Assembly (NCBI GenBank): GCA_964418695.1
Contig: CAYQMN010000018.1
Location: 1 to 56,928 of the forward strand
DNA from: Prado023 sp964418695
GTDB lineage: Bacteria; Actinomycetota; Actinomycetes; S36-B12; CAIYMF01
Length of the DNA stretch: 56,928 nucleotides
Direction of reading: 5' to 3'
Shown here one piece after another: positions 7,199 to 15,969 of this stretch (the stretch's first letter is position 1; each line of letters begins with the position of its first letter). Below the pieces are notes generated by a model, which did no database searches, had not been told where the DNA came from, and worked only from the letters and a program-made list of their open reading frames with translations. The position numbers were made by a program, and so were the translations under genes.

Positions 7199-8665
7199 AT
7201 GACCCTGTACCTGCGCTACGCGGCCAAGTCCGACGTCGGGATGGTCCGCCCGGCCAACGAGGACTCCGGCTTCGCCGGGCGCACGCTGCTCGCGGTCGCC
7301 GACGGGATGGGCGGGCACGCGGCCGGCGAGCTGGCCAGCTCGACGGCCATCGCCACCCTGGCCGAGCTGGACTCCGGGACCCTCACCGAGGATCTGCTGC
7401 CCGCGCTGCAGGAGGCGATCGCCACCTCGGCCGAGCGGATCGGGCAGTTCATCCAGGCCGACCGGTCCCGCGCCGGCATGGGCACGACGCTGACCGCGAT
7501 CCTCTGGCAGTCCGGCCGGATCGCGGTCATCAACGTCGGCGACTCCCGGGCCTACCTGCTGCGCGACGGCGAGCTGGCCCAGATCACCCACGACCACACG
7601 TACGTGCAGTCGCTGATCGACCAGGGGCAGATCACGCCGGCTCAGGCCCGCACTCACCCCAAGCGCAACCTGCTGCTGCGCGCGATAGACGGCTCGGCGA
7701 TCCCCGAGGGCGAGGGATCGGTGCGCGAGGCCCAGGTCGGCGACCGGTTCCTGCTGTGCAGCGACGGCCTGTGCGGCTACGTGGAGGACGAGGCGATCGC
7801 GCAGGTGCTGCGCGACGTGTCGGACCCGACCGCGGCCGTGACCGCCCTGGTCGACCTCGCGCTGGAGGCCGGCGCCCCGGACAACGTGACCGCGGTGGTG
7901 GCCGACGTGCTGGAGGCCAGCGACGACGAGGTCGCCCGGCTGGCCGCCGACGCCACGCCGGTCGTCGTCGGCGCCGCGGGCGAGCAGCGCAACCGGGACG
8001 CCCTGCCCGGGCTGTCCTTCCCCGACGACGTCGGGGTCAGCGGCGACCAGGCCGCGATGGGGCCCCAGGTGGTGGGCGGCCTGGTCGCACGGGGAGCCGA
8101 CCGCAACGGTGCCGAGGATCACGACGACCCGACCGGGGGCAGCGCCGGGCCCGGCCCCGACGACGAGATCCCGCCGCGCCCGGGCTTCGTCCGCCGTCAC
8201 CTGATGGGCGTCTCGGTCGCCGGAGTGGTGCTGATCGGCATGCTGGTCGGCGCCGGCGGGTTCTTGTGGTGGCTGTCCTCGCAGTGGTACGTCGGCAGCC
8301 AGTCCGGCTACGTCACGATCTACCAGGGCGTGCCGCAGACGTTCCTCGGCGTCTCGCTGAACCGCTCGGTGACCCAGACCTCCCTGATGACCTCCACTCT
8401 GCCGGTCTACGACCAGCAGCAGCTCGAGCAGACGATCGAGGCGCCCACCGAGGCTGACGCCCAGCGGATCGTGGCCGACCTTCAGGTGAAGGCGACCGCC
8501 TGCCAGGCCGATCCGGCGCCGGCCGGCTGCCCGTCGACCGCGCTGCCGGACAGCGCCGCCGAGCCGTCCCCCAGCCCGACCCCCACCGCCACCCCCTCCA
8601 CCTCGCCGCCGGCCCAGGCGGCCGGCCCGGCCCCGGGGACAGGCGGCGCCGGAGGGTCGGCATGA
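7199..8665 (+). CDS. pstP: PP2C-family Ser/Thr protein phosphatase PstP
   Basis: 488-residue membrane phosphatase. Residues 1-240 are a PPM/PP2C domain with metal-binding Glu21-Asp22, Asp35-Gly36-Met-Gly-Gly, Gly-Asp-Ser-Arg, and a C-terminal Asp-Asn motif. A disordered acidic linker follows, then a membrane helix (about 335-357) and an extracellular tail of about 130 residues ending in a Pro/Ser/Thr-rich stretch. PstP dephosphorylates PknB and its substrates and is essential in mycobacteria. The stop overlaps the rodA start by four bases (ATGA), so translation is probably coupled. Confidence 0.95.
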   Translation: MTLYLRYAAKSDVGMVRPANEDSGFAGRTLLAVADGMGGHAAGELASSTAIATLAELDSGTLTEDLLPALQEAIATSAERIGQFIQADRSRAGMGTTLTAILWQSGRIAVINVGDSRAYLLRDGELAQITHDHTYVQSLIDQGQITPAQARTHPKRNLLLRAIDGSAIPEGEGSVREAQVGDRFLLCSDGLCGYVEDEAIAQVLRDVSDPTAAVTALVDLALEAGAPDNVTAVVADVLEASDDEVARLAADATPVVVGAAGEQRNRDALPGLSFPDDVGVSGDQAAMGPQVVGGLVARGADRNGAEDHDDPTGGSAGPGPDDEIPPRPGFVRRHLMGVSVAGVVLIGMLVGAGGFLWWLSSQWYVGSQSGYVTIYQGVPQTFLGVSLNRSVTQTSLMTSTLPVYDQQQLEQTIEAPTEADAQRIVADLQVKATACQADPAPAGCPSTALPDSAAEPSPSPTPTATPSTSPPAQAAGPAPGTGGAGGSA

Positions 8666-10077
8666 GCGCGCCGGTGATCCACAGCGCCAGCGCAGAGATG
8701 CTGGCCTCCGACCAGCCCACCCGGCGCAACGCCGAGCTGGGCCTGCTCGTGCTGGCCTGGCTGGTCGGCTGCCTGGCACTGTTCCTGGCCAGCGAGGGCG
8801 CGACCGCGACGGTCGTGGATCGCATGTGGCCGGTCGTCATCCTCAGCGGCGTCGTCCTGCTGGCGCTGCACCTGATCGTGCGCAGGTTCGCCCCCTACGC
8901 CGACCCGATGATGCTGCCCGCGGCCGCGCTGCTGAACCTGCTGGGCATCGCGATGATCGGCCGGCTGGACATCGCCGAGTTCCTGGCCGCGGAGCGTGCC
9001 GGCGAGCCGGCCCCCGACTCGGTCGCCTTGGAGCAGACGATCTGGATGGCGGTCGGCGCGGTGGCCTGCGTCCTGGTCCTGCTGCTGGTGCGCGACCATC
9101 GCATCCTGCGCCGCTACACCTATCTGATCGGCCTGGCCAGCCTCATCCTGCTGATCCTGCCGATGGTTCCGGGCCTGGGCATGGAGATCAACGGGGCTCG
9201 GCTGTGGATCTCCATCGGGCGGTTCACGTTCCAGCCCGCCGAGCTGGCCAAGGTGGGCCTGACGATCTTCTTCGCCGCCTACCTGGTCCAGACGCGCGAC
9301 GCGCTGGCCCTCGTGCGGCACAAGGTGCTGGGGCTGGGCATCCCCCGGATGCGCGACTTCGGCCCGATCCTGACGATCTGGGCGCTGGCCCTGTTCATCA
9401 TGGCGATGCAGAACGACCTGGGCACCGCGGTCATGATCTTCGGGCTGTTCGTCGGGATGATCTACGTGGCCACCGGCCGGCGCTCCTGGATCGTCATGGG
9501 CGCGATCCTCACCGTGATCGGCGGGTTCCTGGCCTACGCGCTGTTCGGACACGTCCAGGTGCGCGTCAAGGTGTGGCTCAACCCGTTCGAGTACGCCAAC
9601 GCCGAGGGCTACCAGATCGTGCAGTCCATGTACGGGTTCGCCAACGGCGGGATGACCGGCACGGGCTGGGGCCGCGGCTATCCCCAGCTGGTGCCCTACG
9701 CGAACAGCGACTTCATCTTCTCCTCACTGGGCGAGGAGCTCGGCCTGGCCGGAGCGCTGGCGATCCTGGTGCTGTTCGCGATCCTGATCCAGCGCGCCCT
9801 GCGCACGGCGAACGCCAGCCGCGACGCGTTCGGCGCCCTGCTGGTCACCGGCTACGCGATCCTGCTGGGGCTGCAGGTCTTCGTGGTGATCGGCGGGGTG
9901 ACCAAGCTGATCCCGCACACCGGCCTGACCACGCCGTTCATGTCGGCCGGCGGCTCCTCGCTGCTGGCCAACTGGATCATCCTGGGCCTGCTGCTGCGGG
10001 TGTCCGACCACGTGCGCCGCCCCGACCCGGTGCTGGTCCGCCCCGACGACTCCACCACCGAGGTGGTCAGCGTATGA
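8662..10077 (+). CDS. rodA: FtsW/RodA/SpoVE-family SEDS glycan polymerase
   Basis: 471-residue polytopic membrane protein of the SEDS family, which polymerises lipid II into glycan strands with a partner class B PBP. The sequence alternates about ten hydrophobic helices with short loops and contains the SEDS signature region Gly-Trp-Gly-Arg-Gly followed by Asn-Ser-Asp-Phe-Ile-Phe-Ser and Glu-Glu-Leu-Gly. ATGA overlaps join it to pstP upstream and to pbpA downstream, so RodA and its presumed partner PBP are translated together. RodA rather than FtsW is inferred from the fha-pstP-pbpA-pknB context. Confidence 0.93.
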   Translation: MSAPVIHSASAEMLASDQPTRRNAELGLLVLAWLVGCLALFLASEGATATVVDRMWPVVILSGVVLLALHLIVRRFAPYADPMMLPAAALLNLLGIAMIGRLDIAEFLAAERAGEPAPDSVALEQTIWMAVGAVACVLVLLLVRDHRILRRYTYLIGLASLILLILPMVPGLGMEINGARLWISIGRFTFQPAELAKVGLTIFFAAYLVQTRDALALVRHKVLGLGIPRMRDFGPILTIWALALFIMAMQNDLGTAVMIFGLFVGMIYVATGRRSWIVMGAILTVIGGFLAYALFGHVQVRVKVWLNPFEYANAEGYQIVQSMYGFANGGMTGTGWGRGYPQLVPYANSDFIFSSLGEELGLAGALAILVLFAILIQRALRTANASRDAFGALLVTGYAILLGLQVFVVIGGVTKLIPHTGLTTPFMSAGGSSLLANWIILGLLLRVSDHVRRPDPVLVRPDDSTTEVVSV

Positions 10078-11522
10078 GCCGGCCGCTGTCCCGGATCGCC
10101 GCCGGCCTGCTGGTGCTGATGGTCGCGCTGATGGCCCAGCTCACCTGGCTGCAGGTCATCAACGCCGACGAGCTCAACGCCAAGCCGGGCAACCAGCGCA
10201 CGATGCTCAACGAGTACTCGCACGAGCGCGGCCCGATCCTGGTCGACCGGGCGCCGATCGCCGAGTCGGTCGCCACCGACAACACGCTGAAGTACCTGCG
10301 CACCTACGCCTCCGGCCCGGCCTACGCCTCGGCCACCGGGTTCTACTCCCTGGTCTTCGGTGCCACCGGGCTGGAGAAGACCGAGGACCTCGTGCTCTCC
10401 GGTCAGGATCCCCGGCTGTTCGTGGACCGCATGCAGCAGCTGATCGCCGGTCGCTCGCCGCAGGGCGGGGCCGTCGAGACCACTCTGGACGCCGGGGCGC
10501 AGCAGGCGGCCTGGGACGGGCTGAAGGGCAAGACCGGCTCGGTGGTGGCGATCGAGCCGGCCACCGGGCGCATCCTGGCCCAGGTGCAGAGCCCGTCGTT
10601 CGACCCGAACAAGCTGTCCTCGCACAACTCCAAGTCGATCAACGAGTACTACAACAAGCTGGACTCCGACCCGGCCAAGCCGCTGCTCAACCGGCCGATC
10701 GCCAAGACCAACCCGCCGGGGTCGACGTTCAAGATCGTGACCGCGGCCGCGGCGCTGGAGTCCGGCGAGTACACGCCGAACTCGGTGCTGCCCGGGCCGG
10801 CCACCTATCGCCTGCCCGGCACGAGCACGGACCTGCCCAACTGGACCGGCGAGGCGTGCGGGCCCAACAACGAGGTCACCCTGGCCGAGGCGCTGGAGAT
10901 CTCCTGCAACACCGCCTTCGCCTGGCTCGGCGTCCAGCTCGGCGACGACGCGCTGCGCGACCAGGCCGAGAAGTTCGGCTTCGAGGAGGCCTTCGAGACC
11001 CCCCAGAAGGCCGCCACCTCACACTTCCCGGAAGACCCCGACCCGTCCCAGACCGCACAGTCGGCAATCGGTCAGTTCGACGTGCGGGCGACCACCCTGC
11101 AGATGGCGATGGTGGTGGCAGCGGTCGGCAACCAGGGCCTCACGATGCGCCCGGGGATCATCGACCAGACCAGCGCCCCGGACCTGAGCCCGCTCGACGA
11201 GTTCAGCCCGCAGGACTTCGCGCGGGCGATGACCCCGGAGCACGCCGCCCAGCTCACGCAGATGCTGGTCGGCGTGGTGACCAACGGCACCGGGTCCAGC
11301 GCGCGGATCCCCGGGGTCGCGGTCGCGGGCAAGACCGGAACCGCGCAGACCTCCGCGGACCGGCCCAGCATCGCCTGGTTCGTCTCCTTCGCCCCCGCGG
11401 ACAACCCGCAGGTCGCGGTCGCCGTCGCGGTCGAGGACGCGGGCACCGACGAGGTCAGCGGCAACCAGCTCGCGGGCCCGATCGCGCGCTCGGTGATGCA
11501 AGCCGTCCTGTCGGGGTCGTAG
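10074..11522 (+). CDS. pbpA: class B penicillin-binding protein PbpA
   Basis: 482-residue monofunctional D,D-transpeptidase that cross-links peptidoglycan, anchored by an N-terminal helix (about 9-29). The PBP dimerisation region is short. The transpeptidase domain has all three motifs: Ser217-Thr-Phe-Lys220, Ser277-Cys-Asn279 and Lys420-Thr-Gly422. The start ATG overlaps the rodA stop (ATGA), making it the coupled partner of the SEDS polymerase; longer upstream in-frame sequence runs inside rodA and is not coding. Actinobacterial PbpA supports growth-linked and septal wall synthesis and is a reported PknB substrate in mycobacteria. The length is normal. Confidence 0.95.
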   Translation: MSRPLSRIAAGLLVLMVALMAQLTWLQVINADELNAKPGNQRTMLNEYSHERGPILVDRAPIAESVATDNTLKYLRTYASGPAYASATGFYSLVFGATGLEKTEDLVLSGQDPRLFVDRMQQLIAGRSPQGGAVETTLDAGAQQAAWDGLKGKTGSVVAIEPATGRILAQVQSPSFDPNKLSSHNSKSINEYYNKLDSDPAKPLLNRPIAKTNPPGSTFKIVTAAAALESGEYTPNSVLPGPATYRLPGTSTDLPNWTGEACGPNNEVTLAEALEISCNTAFAWLGVQLGDDALRDQAEKFGFEEAFETPQKAATSHFPEDPDPSQTAQSAIGQFDVRATTLQMAMVVAAVGNQGLTMRPGIIDQTSAPDLSPLDEFSPQDFARAMTPEHAAQLTQMLVGVVTNGTGSSARIPGVAVAGKTGTAQTSADRPSIAWFVSFAPADNPQVAVAVAVEDAGTDEVSGNQLAGPIARSVMQAVLSGS

Positions 11523-11567
11523 GGATGGCCAGGGTGCGGCACGGCCGGGCGGCTCGGGTGCAGGCAC

Positions 11568-11573
11568 TAGGTT
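11568..11573 (+). promoter_or_regulatory. possible internal -10 upstream of pknB
   Basis: TAGGTT lies in the 106-base pbpA-pknB gap. No good -35 is seen. It would allow pknB expression independent of the upstream cluster. Confidence 0.25.
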
Positions 11574-11628
11574 GGGGCACGGCAATGAGGTGGAGGGGCG
11601 GGATTCCCGTGGGCCTGGAGGGACAGCG

Positions 11629-13560
11629 ATGAGTCAGGGGCGTCGACTTGGCGACCGCTACGAGGTCGGCGAGCTCCTCGGCCGCGGGGGGATGGCCGAG
11701 GTCCACGTGGGCCACGACCTGCGGCTGGGCCGCCGGGTGGCGATCAAGATCCTGCGCCCGGACCTGGCCCGGGACCCGGCCTTCCTGGCCCGGTTCCGCC
11801 GTGAGGCCCAGAGCGCAGCCTCGCTGAACCATCCCAACATCGTGGCGGTCTACGACACCGGCGAGGACACGCTCGGCGAAGGGCCGACCGCGACGGTCGT
11901 GCCGTTCATCGTCATGGAGCTGGTCGACGGCCGGACCCTCAAGGAGCTGCTCCAGTCGGGCAACCCGCTGGTGCCCGAGCGCAGCCTGGAGATCACCGGC
12001 GGCATCCTGTCGGCGCTGGACTACAGCCACCGGCACGGGATCATCCATCGCGACATCAAGCCCGGCAACGTGATGATGACCGCGGCCGGCACGGTCAAGG
12101 TCATGGACTTCGGGATCGCCCGGGCGACCGCGGACACCGGCGTGACCGGCACCAGCACCCACACCGTGCTCGGGACCGCCGCCTACCTGTCCCCGGAGCA
12201 GGCCCAGGGCAAGCCGGTCGACGCGCGCAGCGACCTCTACTCCACGGGCGTGGTGCTCTTCGAGCTGCTGACCCGGCGCGCTCCGTTCGTCGGTGACGCG
12301 CCGGTGGCCGTCGCCTTCGCCCATGTGAACGAGCCGCCCCCCGCGCCTTCGTCGGTCGACCCCAGCGTCCCGCAGGCACTGGACGCGATCGTGCTCAAGG
12401 CACTGTCCAAGGATCCCGCCGCTCGCTACCAGAGCGCCGTGGAGTTCCGCTCGGACGTCGACCGGGCCATCGCCGGCGTGCCGGTGACCCAGGTCATGCC
12501 GGGGGTGGACAGCGACGCGACCGCGATGCTCGGCCCTACGGCCAGCGACGCGACCGCCGTGCTTGGTGGGGCAGCTGCGGCCGCTGCGGTGGCCGCGGGC
12601 GCGACCGGTCCGATGTCGCCGGTGATCCCCGGCGGCGCGGGCAGTCCGTACGACGGGCCGGCTGCGGCCGAGCCGCCCCAGAAGAAGAAGGGCGGGGGCT
12701 TCGGCCGAGGACTGACCATCTTCGTGCTGGTCGCGGCCGTCGTGGGGCTCGCGGGCTGGCTGGGCATGTCCTTGCTGTCCAACGACACGAAGACCGTCGA
12801 GGTTCCCGATGTCACCGGCGAGACGCTGACCAACGCGAAGTCGATCCTGACCAGCGCCGGGCTGCAGCTCGGGCGGGAGGAGTACAAGACCTCCGACGAG
12901 CCTGAGAACACCGTCATCACCCAGAACCCGACCGCGACGGCCCGCGTCGACGAGGGCACGAAGGTCGACCTGGTGATCTCCCGGGGCAAGGAGCAGGTGC
13001 AGGTGCCCGACATCGTGGGCTTCAACTCACCGGACGACGCACGCCGTGCCCTCAACGACGCCGGGCTGAACCTGGGCCGGGTCGACGAGCAGGCCTCCGA
13101 CCAGTCCGAGGGCACGGTCCTGAGCCAGGACCCCGAGGCCTATACGCAGGTCGACGCCGGCTCCGCGGTGAACATCGTCGTGTCCAACGCCCAGGTCAAG
13201 GTGCCCAACGTGGTGGGCAAGAGCGACCAGGAGGCCCGGCGCGCCCTGTTCGACCAAGGCTTCGAGGTCACCTACGCCGCGGAGGTGGAGTCCAGCGAGG
13301 CCGCCCCGGGCACCGTCATTCGTCAGTCGCCCTCGGGCGGCTCGACGGCGAAGAAGGGCTCGACGGTGACCCTCACGCTGGCCAAGGAGCCGGCCGAGAC
13401 TCCGACCCCCACGCCGACGGACACGTCCTCGCCCACGGACGACACGCTGGGCGGCGGCGGGGTCGACGGTCAGGAGGGCGACGGGATGGCACAGGAGCCA
13501 GGCGACCAGGCAGCCAGCCCGACGCAGAACCAGGGCCTCTCGGCGACCCCCAACCCCTGA
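11629..13560 (+). CDS. pknB: PASTA-domain Ser/Thr protein kinase PknB
   Basis: 643-residue membrane kinase. The kinase domain (about 10-275) has the Gly-rich loop Gly-Arg-Gly-Gly-Met-Ala-Glu-Val, Lys40, Glu59, His140-Arg-Asp142, Asp160-Phe-Gly and a Thr-rich activation segment before Gly-Thr-Ala-Ala-Tyr-Leu-Ser-Pro-Glu. A membrane helix lies at about 365-383, followed by three extracellular PASTA repeats (about 390-457, 458-524, 525-590) and a Pro/Thr tail. PASTA repeats sense muropeptides or lipid II. The start is set by GGAGGG six bases before ATG 11629. No pknA separates it from pbpA, unlike in M. tuberculosis, and only three PASTA repeats are seen. Confidence 0.96.
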   Translation: MSQGRRLGDRYEVGELLGRGGMAEVHVGHDLRLGRRVAIKILRPDLARDPAFLARFRREAQSAASLNHPNIVAVYDTGEDTLGEGPTATVVPFIVMELVDGRTLKELLQSGNPLVPERSLEITGGILSALDYSHRHGIIHRDIKPGNVMMTAAGTVKVMDFGIARATADTGVTGTSTHTVLGTAAYLSPEQAQGKPVDARSDLYSTGVVLFELLTRRAPFVGDAPVAVAFAHVNEPPPAPSSVDPSVPQALDAIVLKALSKDPAARYQSAVEFRSDVDRAIAGVPVTQVMPGVDSDATAMLGPTASDATAVLGGAAAAAAVAAGATGPMSPVIPGGAGSPYDGPAAAEPPQKKKGGGFGRGLTIFVLVAAVVGLAGWLGMSLLSNDTKTVEVPDVTGETLTNAKSILTSAGLQLGREEYKTSDEPENTVITQNPTATARVDEGTKVDLVISRGKEQVQVPDIVGFNSPDDARRALNDAGLNLGRVDEQASDQSEGTVLSQDPEAYTQVDAGSAVNIVVSNAQVKVPNVVGKSDQEARRALFDQGFEVTYAAEVESSEAAPGTVIRQSPSGGSTAKKGSTVTLTLAKEPAETPTPTPTDTSSPTDDTLGGGGVDGQEGDGMAQEPGDQAASPTQNQGLSATPNP

Positions 13561-13651
13561 CCTGACTCCGCCGGGGCTCGGGGCAGCCTCGGCGCGTCGA
13601 TGGCGCGGTGGCCCTGTCCCGAACCCGCGCGTACCCGCGCAAGCCCGGGTG

Positions 13652-13671
13652 CCGCGGCTCAGTGGCCGCGG
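13652..13671. terminator. hairpin between convergent pknB and galE
   Basis: CCGCGGC-TCAGTG-GCCGCGG has perfect 7-base arms and overlaps the galE stop codon. It could act for both converging genes; there is no T run. Confidence 0.35.
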
Positions 13672-14909
13672 GCCTGCCAGGCCGCCCAGGCCGAGTCGGT
13701 CATGTCGGTGAGGCCCCGCTGAGCCCGCCAGCCGAGCAGGCGCGCCGCCAGATCCGGTGCGGCGACCAGCGCGGGCGGGTCGCCGGGCCGCCGGTCCACG
13801 ACCTCGACCGGGAATGGCCGGCCGACCGACTCGCGCAGAGCCTCGAGGACCGCGAACACGCTGTAGCCCTGGCCGGTGCCCAGGTTGACCGCCATGTGGT
13901 GGGTGGCGCGCAGGCCTGAGTCGCCGCCGGTGACCTTGGCCACGAAGGTGCCCAGCTGAGCGGCCATCGCCTTGGGCGCACCCGGCATGAGCTCGATCGC
14001 CTTGGCAGCCGCCTGCGACGCGGCCTCGGCGGCCGCGGTCCCCTGGTTGGCCATCTCGCGGGCCACGGAGCGGCCGGGCAGCCGCAGCGACGACCCTTGC
14101 GCGCGCGCCGCCGCGGCCTGGAGCCGCTCGCCCGCAGTCCGCATCGCGACCGCCGGGTCCAGGGCCGGGGTGATCGGCATGCTGGCCGCCTCGATGAGCT
14201 TCACCGCAGCCACATGCGCCGAGGCCAGGTCGGCCACGTGGATGTAGTCGCGGATGCAAGTGCCATCCGGCGTGGGGTAGTCGTCGCCGAAGACCAGGGG
14301 CCGGCGCCCGTGCTCCAGCGCCTCGAGCACCATCGGGATCAGGTTCAGGGCCGCCGGGTCGCCGAGCTCAGGGCTGGCCGCTCCCGCGACGTTGAAGTAG
14401 CGCAGGCTCAGCGCCTTCCAGCCGTGCGCCCGTGCGGTGGCCTCCAGCATCCACTCCCCGGCCAGCTTCGTGGCCCCGTAGGGGTTGATGGGCGCACACG
14501 GGGTGGCCTCGGTGATCCGCTGGTCGACGGCCAGGACAGGCTGGCCGTACACGGCCGCCGAGGAGGAGTACACGAACTGGCAGATTCCGAAGTCGACCAT
14601 CTCCTGGAGCAGCGCCCGCAGCCCGCCGATGTTCTGCTCCCAGTAGTGCAGGGGGCGCTCGACCGACTCGCCGACCTGCTTGCGCGCGGCGAGGTGGAGC
14701 ACGCCGGTGATGTCGTGCTCGGCGAGGGCGGTTCGCACCGCGTCGCGGTCGCCGACCTCGCCGACGACCAGCGGGACGCCGTCGGGCACCCGGCTGGCCA
14801 TGCCGGTGGACAGGTCGTCCAGGACCACCACCTCACGACCGGAGTCGATCATCTCGCGCACCACATGCGCGCCGATGTAGCCCGCTCCTCCGGTGATCAA
14901 CCACGCCAT
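13659..14909 (-). CDS. galE: UDP-glucose 4-epimerase with a ~94-residue insertion
   Basis: 416-residue short-chain dehydrogenase/reductase-type epimerase interconverting UDP-glucose and UDP-galactose. Gly-Gly-Ala-Gly-Tyr-Ile-Gly (7-13) binds NAD, Ser-Ser-Ser-Ala-Ala-Val-Tyr-Gly precedes the catalytic Tyr144-x-x-x-Lys148, and Asn-Pro-Tyr-Gly is present. Usual GalE proteins have 320-340 residues; here an Ala-rich stretch (about 243-336, DNA 13902-14183) interrupts the C-terminal substrate domain between His-Val-Ala-Ala-Val-Lys and the Val-Asn-Leu-Gly-Thr-Gly motif, in frame and without a stop. The ATG at 14909 lies six bases after TAAGGT, supporting a leaderless start. It probably supplies galactose for envelope glycans. 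Confidence 0.9.
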   Translation of the reverse strand: MAWLITGGAGYIGAHVVREMIDSGREVVVLDDLSTGMASRVPDGVPLVVGEVGDRDAVRTALAEHDITGVLHLAARKQVGESVERPLHYWEQNIGGLRALLQEMVDFGICQFVYSSSAAVYGQPVLAVDQRITEATPCAPINPYGATKLAGEWMLEATARAHGWKALSLRYFNVAGAASPELGDPAALNLIPMVLEALEHGRRPLVFGDDYPTPDGTCIRDYIHVADLASAHVAAVKLIEAASMPITPALDPAVAMRTAGERLQAAAARAQGSSLRLPGRSVAREMANQGTAAAEAASQAAAKAIELMPGAPKAMAAQLGTFVAKVTGGDSGLRATHHMAVNLGTGQGYSVFAVLEALRESVGRPFPVEVVDRRPGDPPALVAAPDLAARLLGWRAQRGLTDMTDSAWAAWQARGH

Positions 14910-14921
14910 GGCCACACCTTA
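14910..14921 (-). promoter_or_regulatory. probable leaderless promoter -10 of galE
   Basis: Minus-strand TAAGGT (14921-14916) followed by six bases and ATG 14909. This spacing favours ATG 14909 over the GTG two codons earlier. Confidence 0.5.
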
Positions 14922-15015
14922 GGTGGGCCCGACCGCGATGGCCGCCACGCCCGGCATCCCCGTGGGTCCGGGCGTGCAGAGGGGCAGCTTCGCCGAGCTC
15001 GACCGGTGGTGACTG

Positions 15016-15966
15016 CTACTTGAGCAGTCGGCTCATCCTTCGGTCGGCCAGCTGCCGGCCGCCTGTCTGGCACGTGGGGCAGTACTGCAGGCTGGAGTCG
15101 GCGAAGCTCACCTCGCGCACCGTGTCCCCGCACACCGGGCAGGCCTGGCCGGTCCGGCCGTGGACCGACATCTGGGCCTTCTTCTCGGCCTTCAGGGACG
15201 CCGGATCGGTGGCACGCGCGACCTCGACGGCGTGGCCCAGGGTCGCGGTGATCGCCGTGAGCAGCCGTGCCCGACCGTCGGCGTCCAGGCTCGACGCGGC
15301 AGCGAACGGGCTCAGCCGGGCGGCGTGCAGGATCTCGTCGGAGTACGCGTTGCCGATGCCGCCGATGAGCGACTGGTCGCGCAGCACGCCCTTGAGCTGG
15401 GAGCGCCCGGCGCCGGCCAGGATCGCGTCCAGGCCCGCCTGGTCGAAGCTGGGATCCAGGGGGTCCGGACCGAGCCGGGCGACGGCCGGGACCTCCCCGG
15501 GATCGCGCACGACGTGCGCGGCCAGCCGCTTCTGGGTGCCAGCCTCGGTGATGTCCAGCGCGGCCACCGGGGCGCCGGGCGGGCGCCCCCCCGGATCCTC
15601 GTCCCCGGGTGCCCGGGCCAGGACCACGCGCAGGGCCAGCGCGGCGGCGGCCCCGCGCGGACCTCCGCCCCGGGAGCCCAGCGACGCCGGCCGGGCCGGG
15701 GGGTCGTCGCGCCAGCGGACCCAGCCGCCGCGCGCGAGGTGCACCACCAGGTAGAGCTGCTCGCCGTGAACGTCGGCCAGCTCGGCCACCAGGTGCTTGC
15801 CCAGCCGAGAGAACCCCAGGACGTGCGCTCCGGTGAGCGCCGACACCGGTGGGTCGAACGTCTTCAGGGCGCTGATCGCGGCCACGTCCACCCGGGCCAC
15901 CACGAGTCCCGAAGCGCGCCGGCTCAGGGCCTGTGCCAGGGCGGTGACCTCGGGCAGCTCAGGCAC
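15016..15966 (-). CDS. Fpg/Nei-family DNA glycosylase
   Basis: 316-residue base-excision repair enzyme removing oxidised bases and cleaving abasic sites. The mature N terminus Pro2-Glu3-Leu-Pro-Glu-Val provides the catalytic proline and glutamate, so the GTG at 15966 is fixed. A helix-two-turn-helix region (Ile-Gly-Gly-Ile-Gly-Asn-Ala-Tyr-Ser-Asp-Glu-Ile) and a C-terminal zinc finger (Cys-x-x-Cys ... Cys-x-x-Cys) follow. A Gly/Arg/Pro-rich segment near residues 90-135 lengthens the N-terminal domain. Fpg and Nei activities cannot be told apart here. It starts three bases after the DUF5318 stop and is probably co-transcribed with it. Confidence 0.88.
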   Translation of the reverse strand: MPELPEVTALAQALSRRASGLVVARVDVAAISALKTFDPPVSALTGAHVLGFSRLGKHLVAELADVHGEQLYLVVHLARGGWVRWRDDPPARPASLGSRGGGPRGAAAALALRVVLARAPGDEDPGGRPPGAPVAALDITEAGTQKRLAAHVVRDPGEVPAVARLGPDPLDPSFDQAGLDAILAGAGRSQLKGVLRDQSLIGGIGNAYSDEILHAARLSPFAAASSLDADGRARLLTAITATLGHAVEVARATDPASLKAEKKAQMSVHGRTGQACPVCGDTVREVSFADSSLQYCPTCQTGGRQLADRRMSRLLK

Positions 15967-15969
15967 GGC

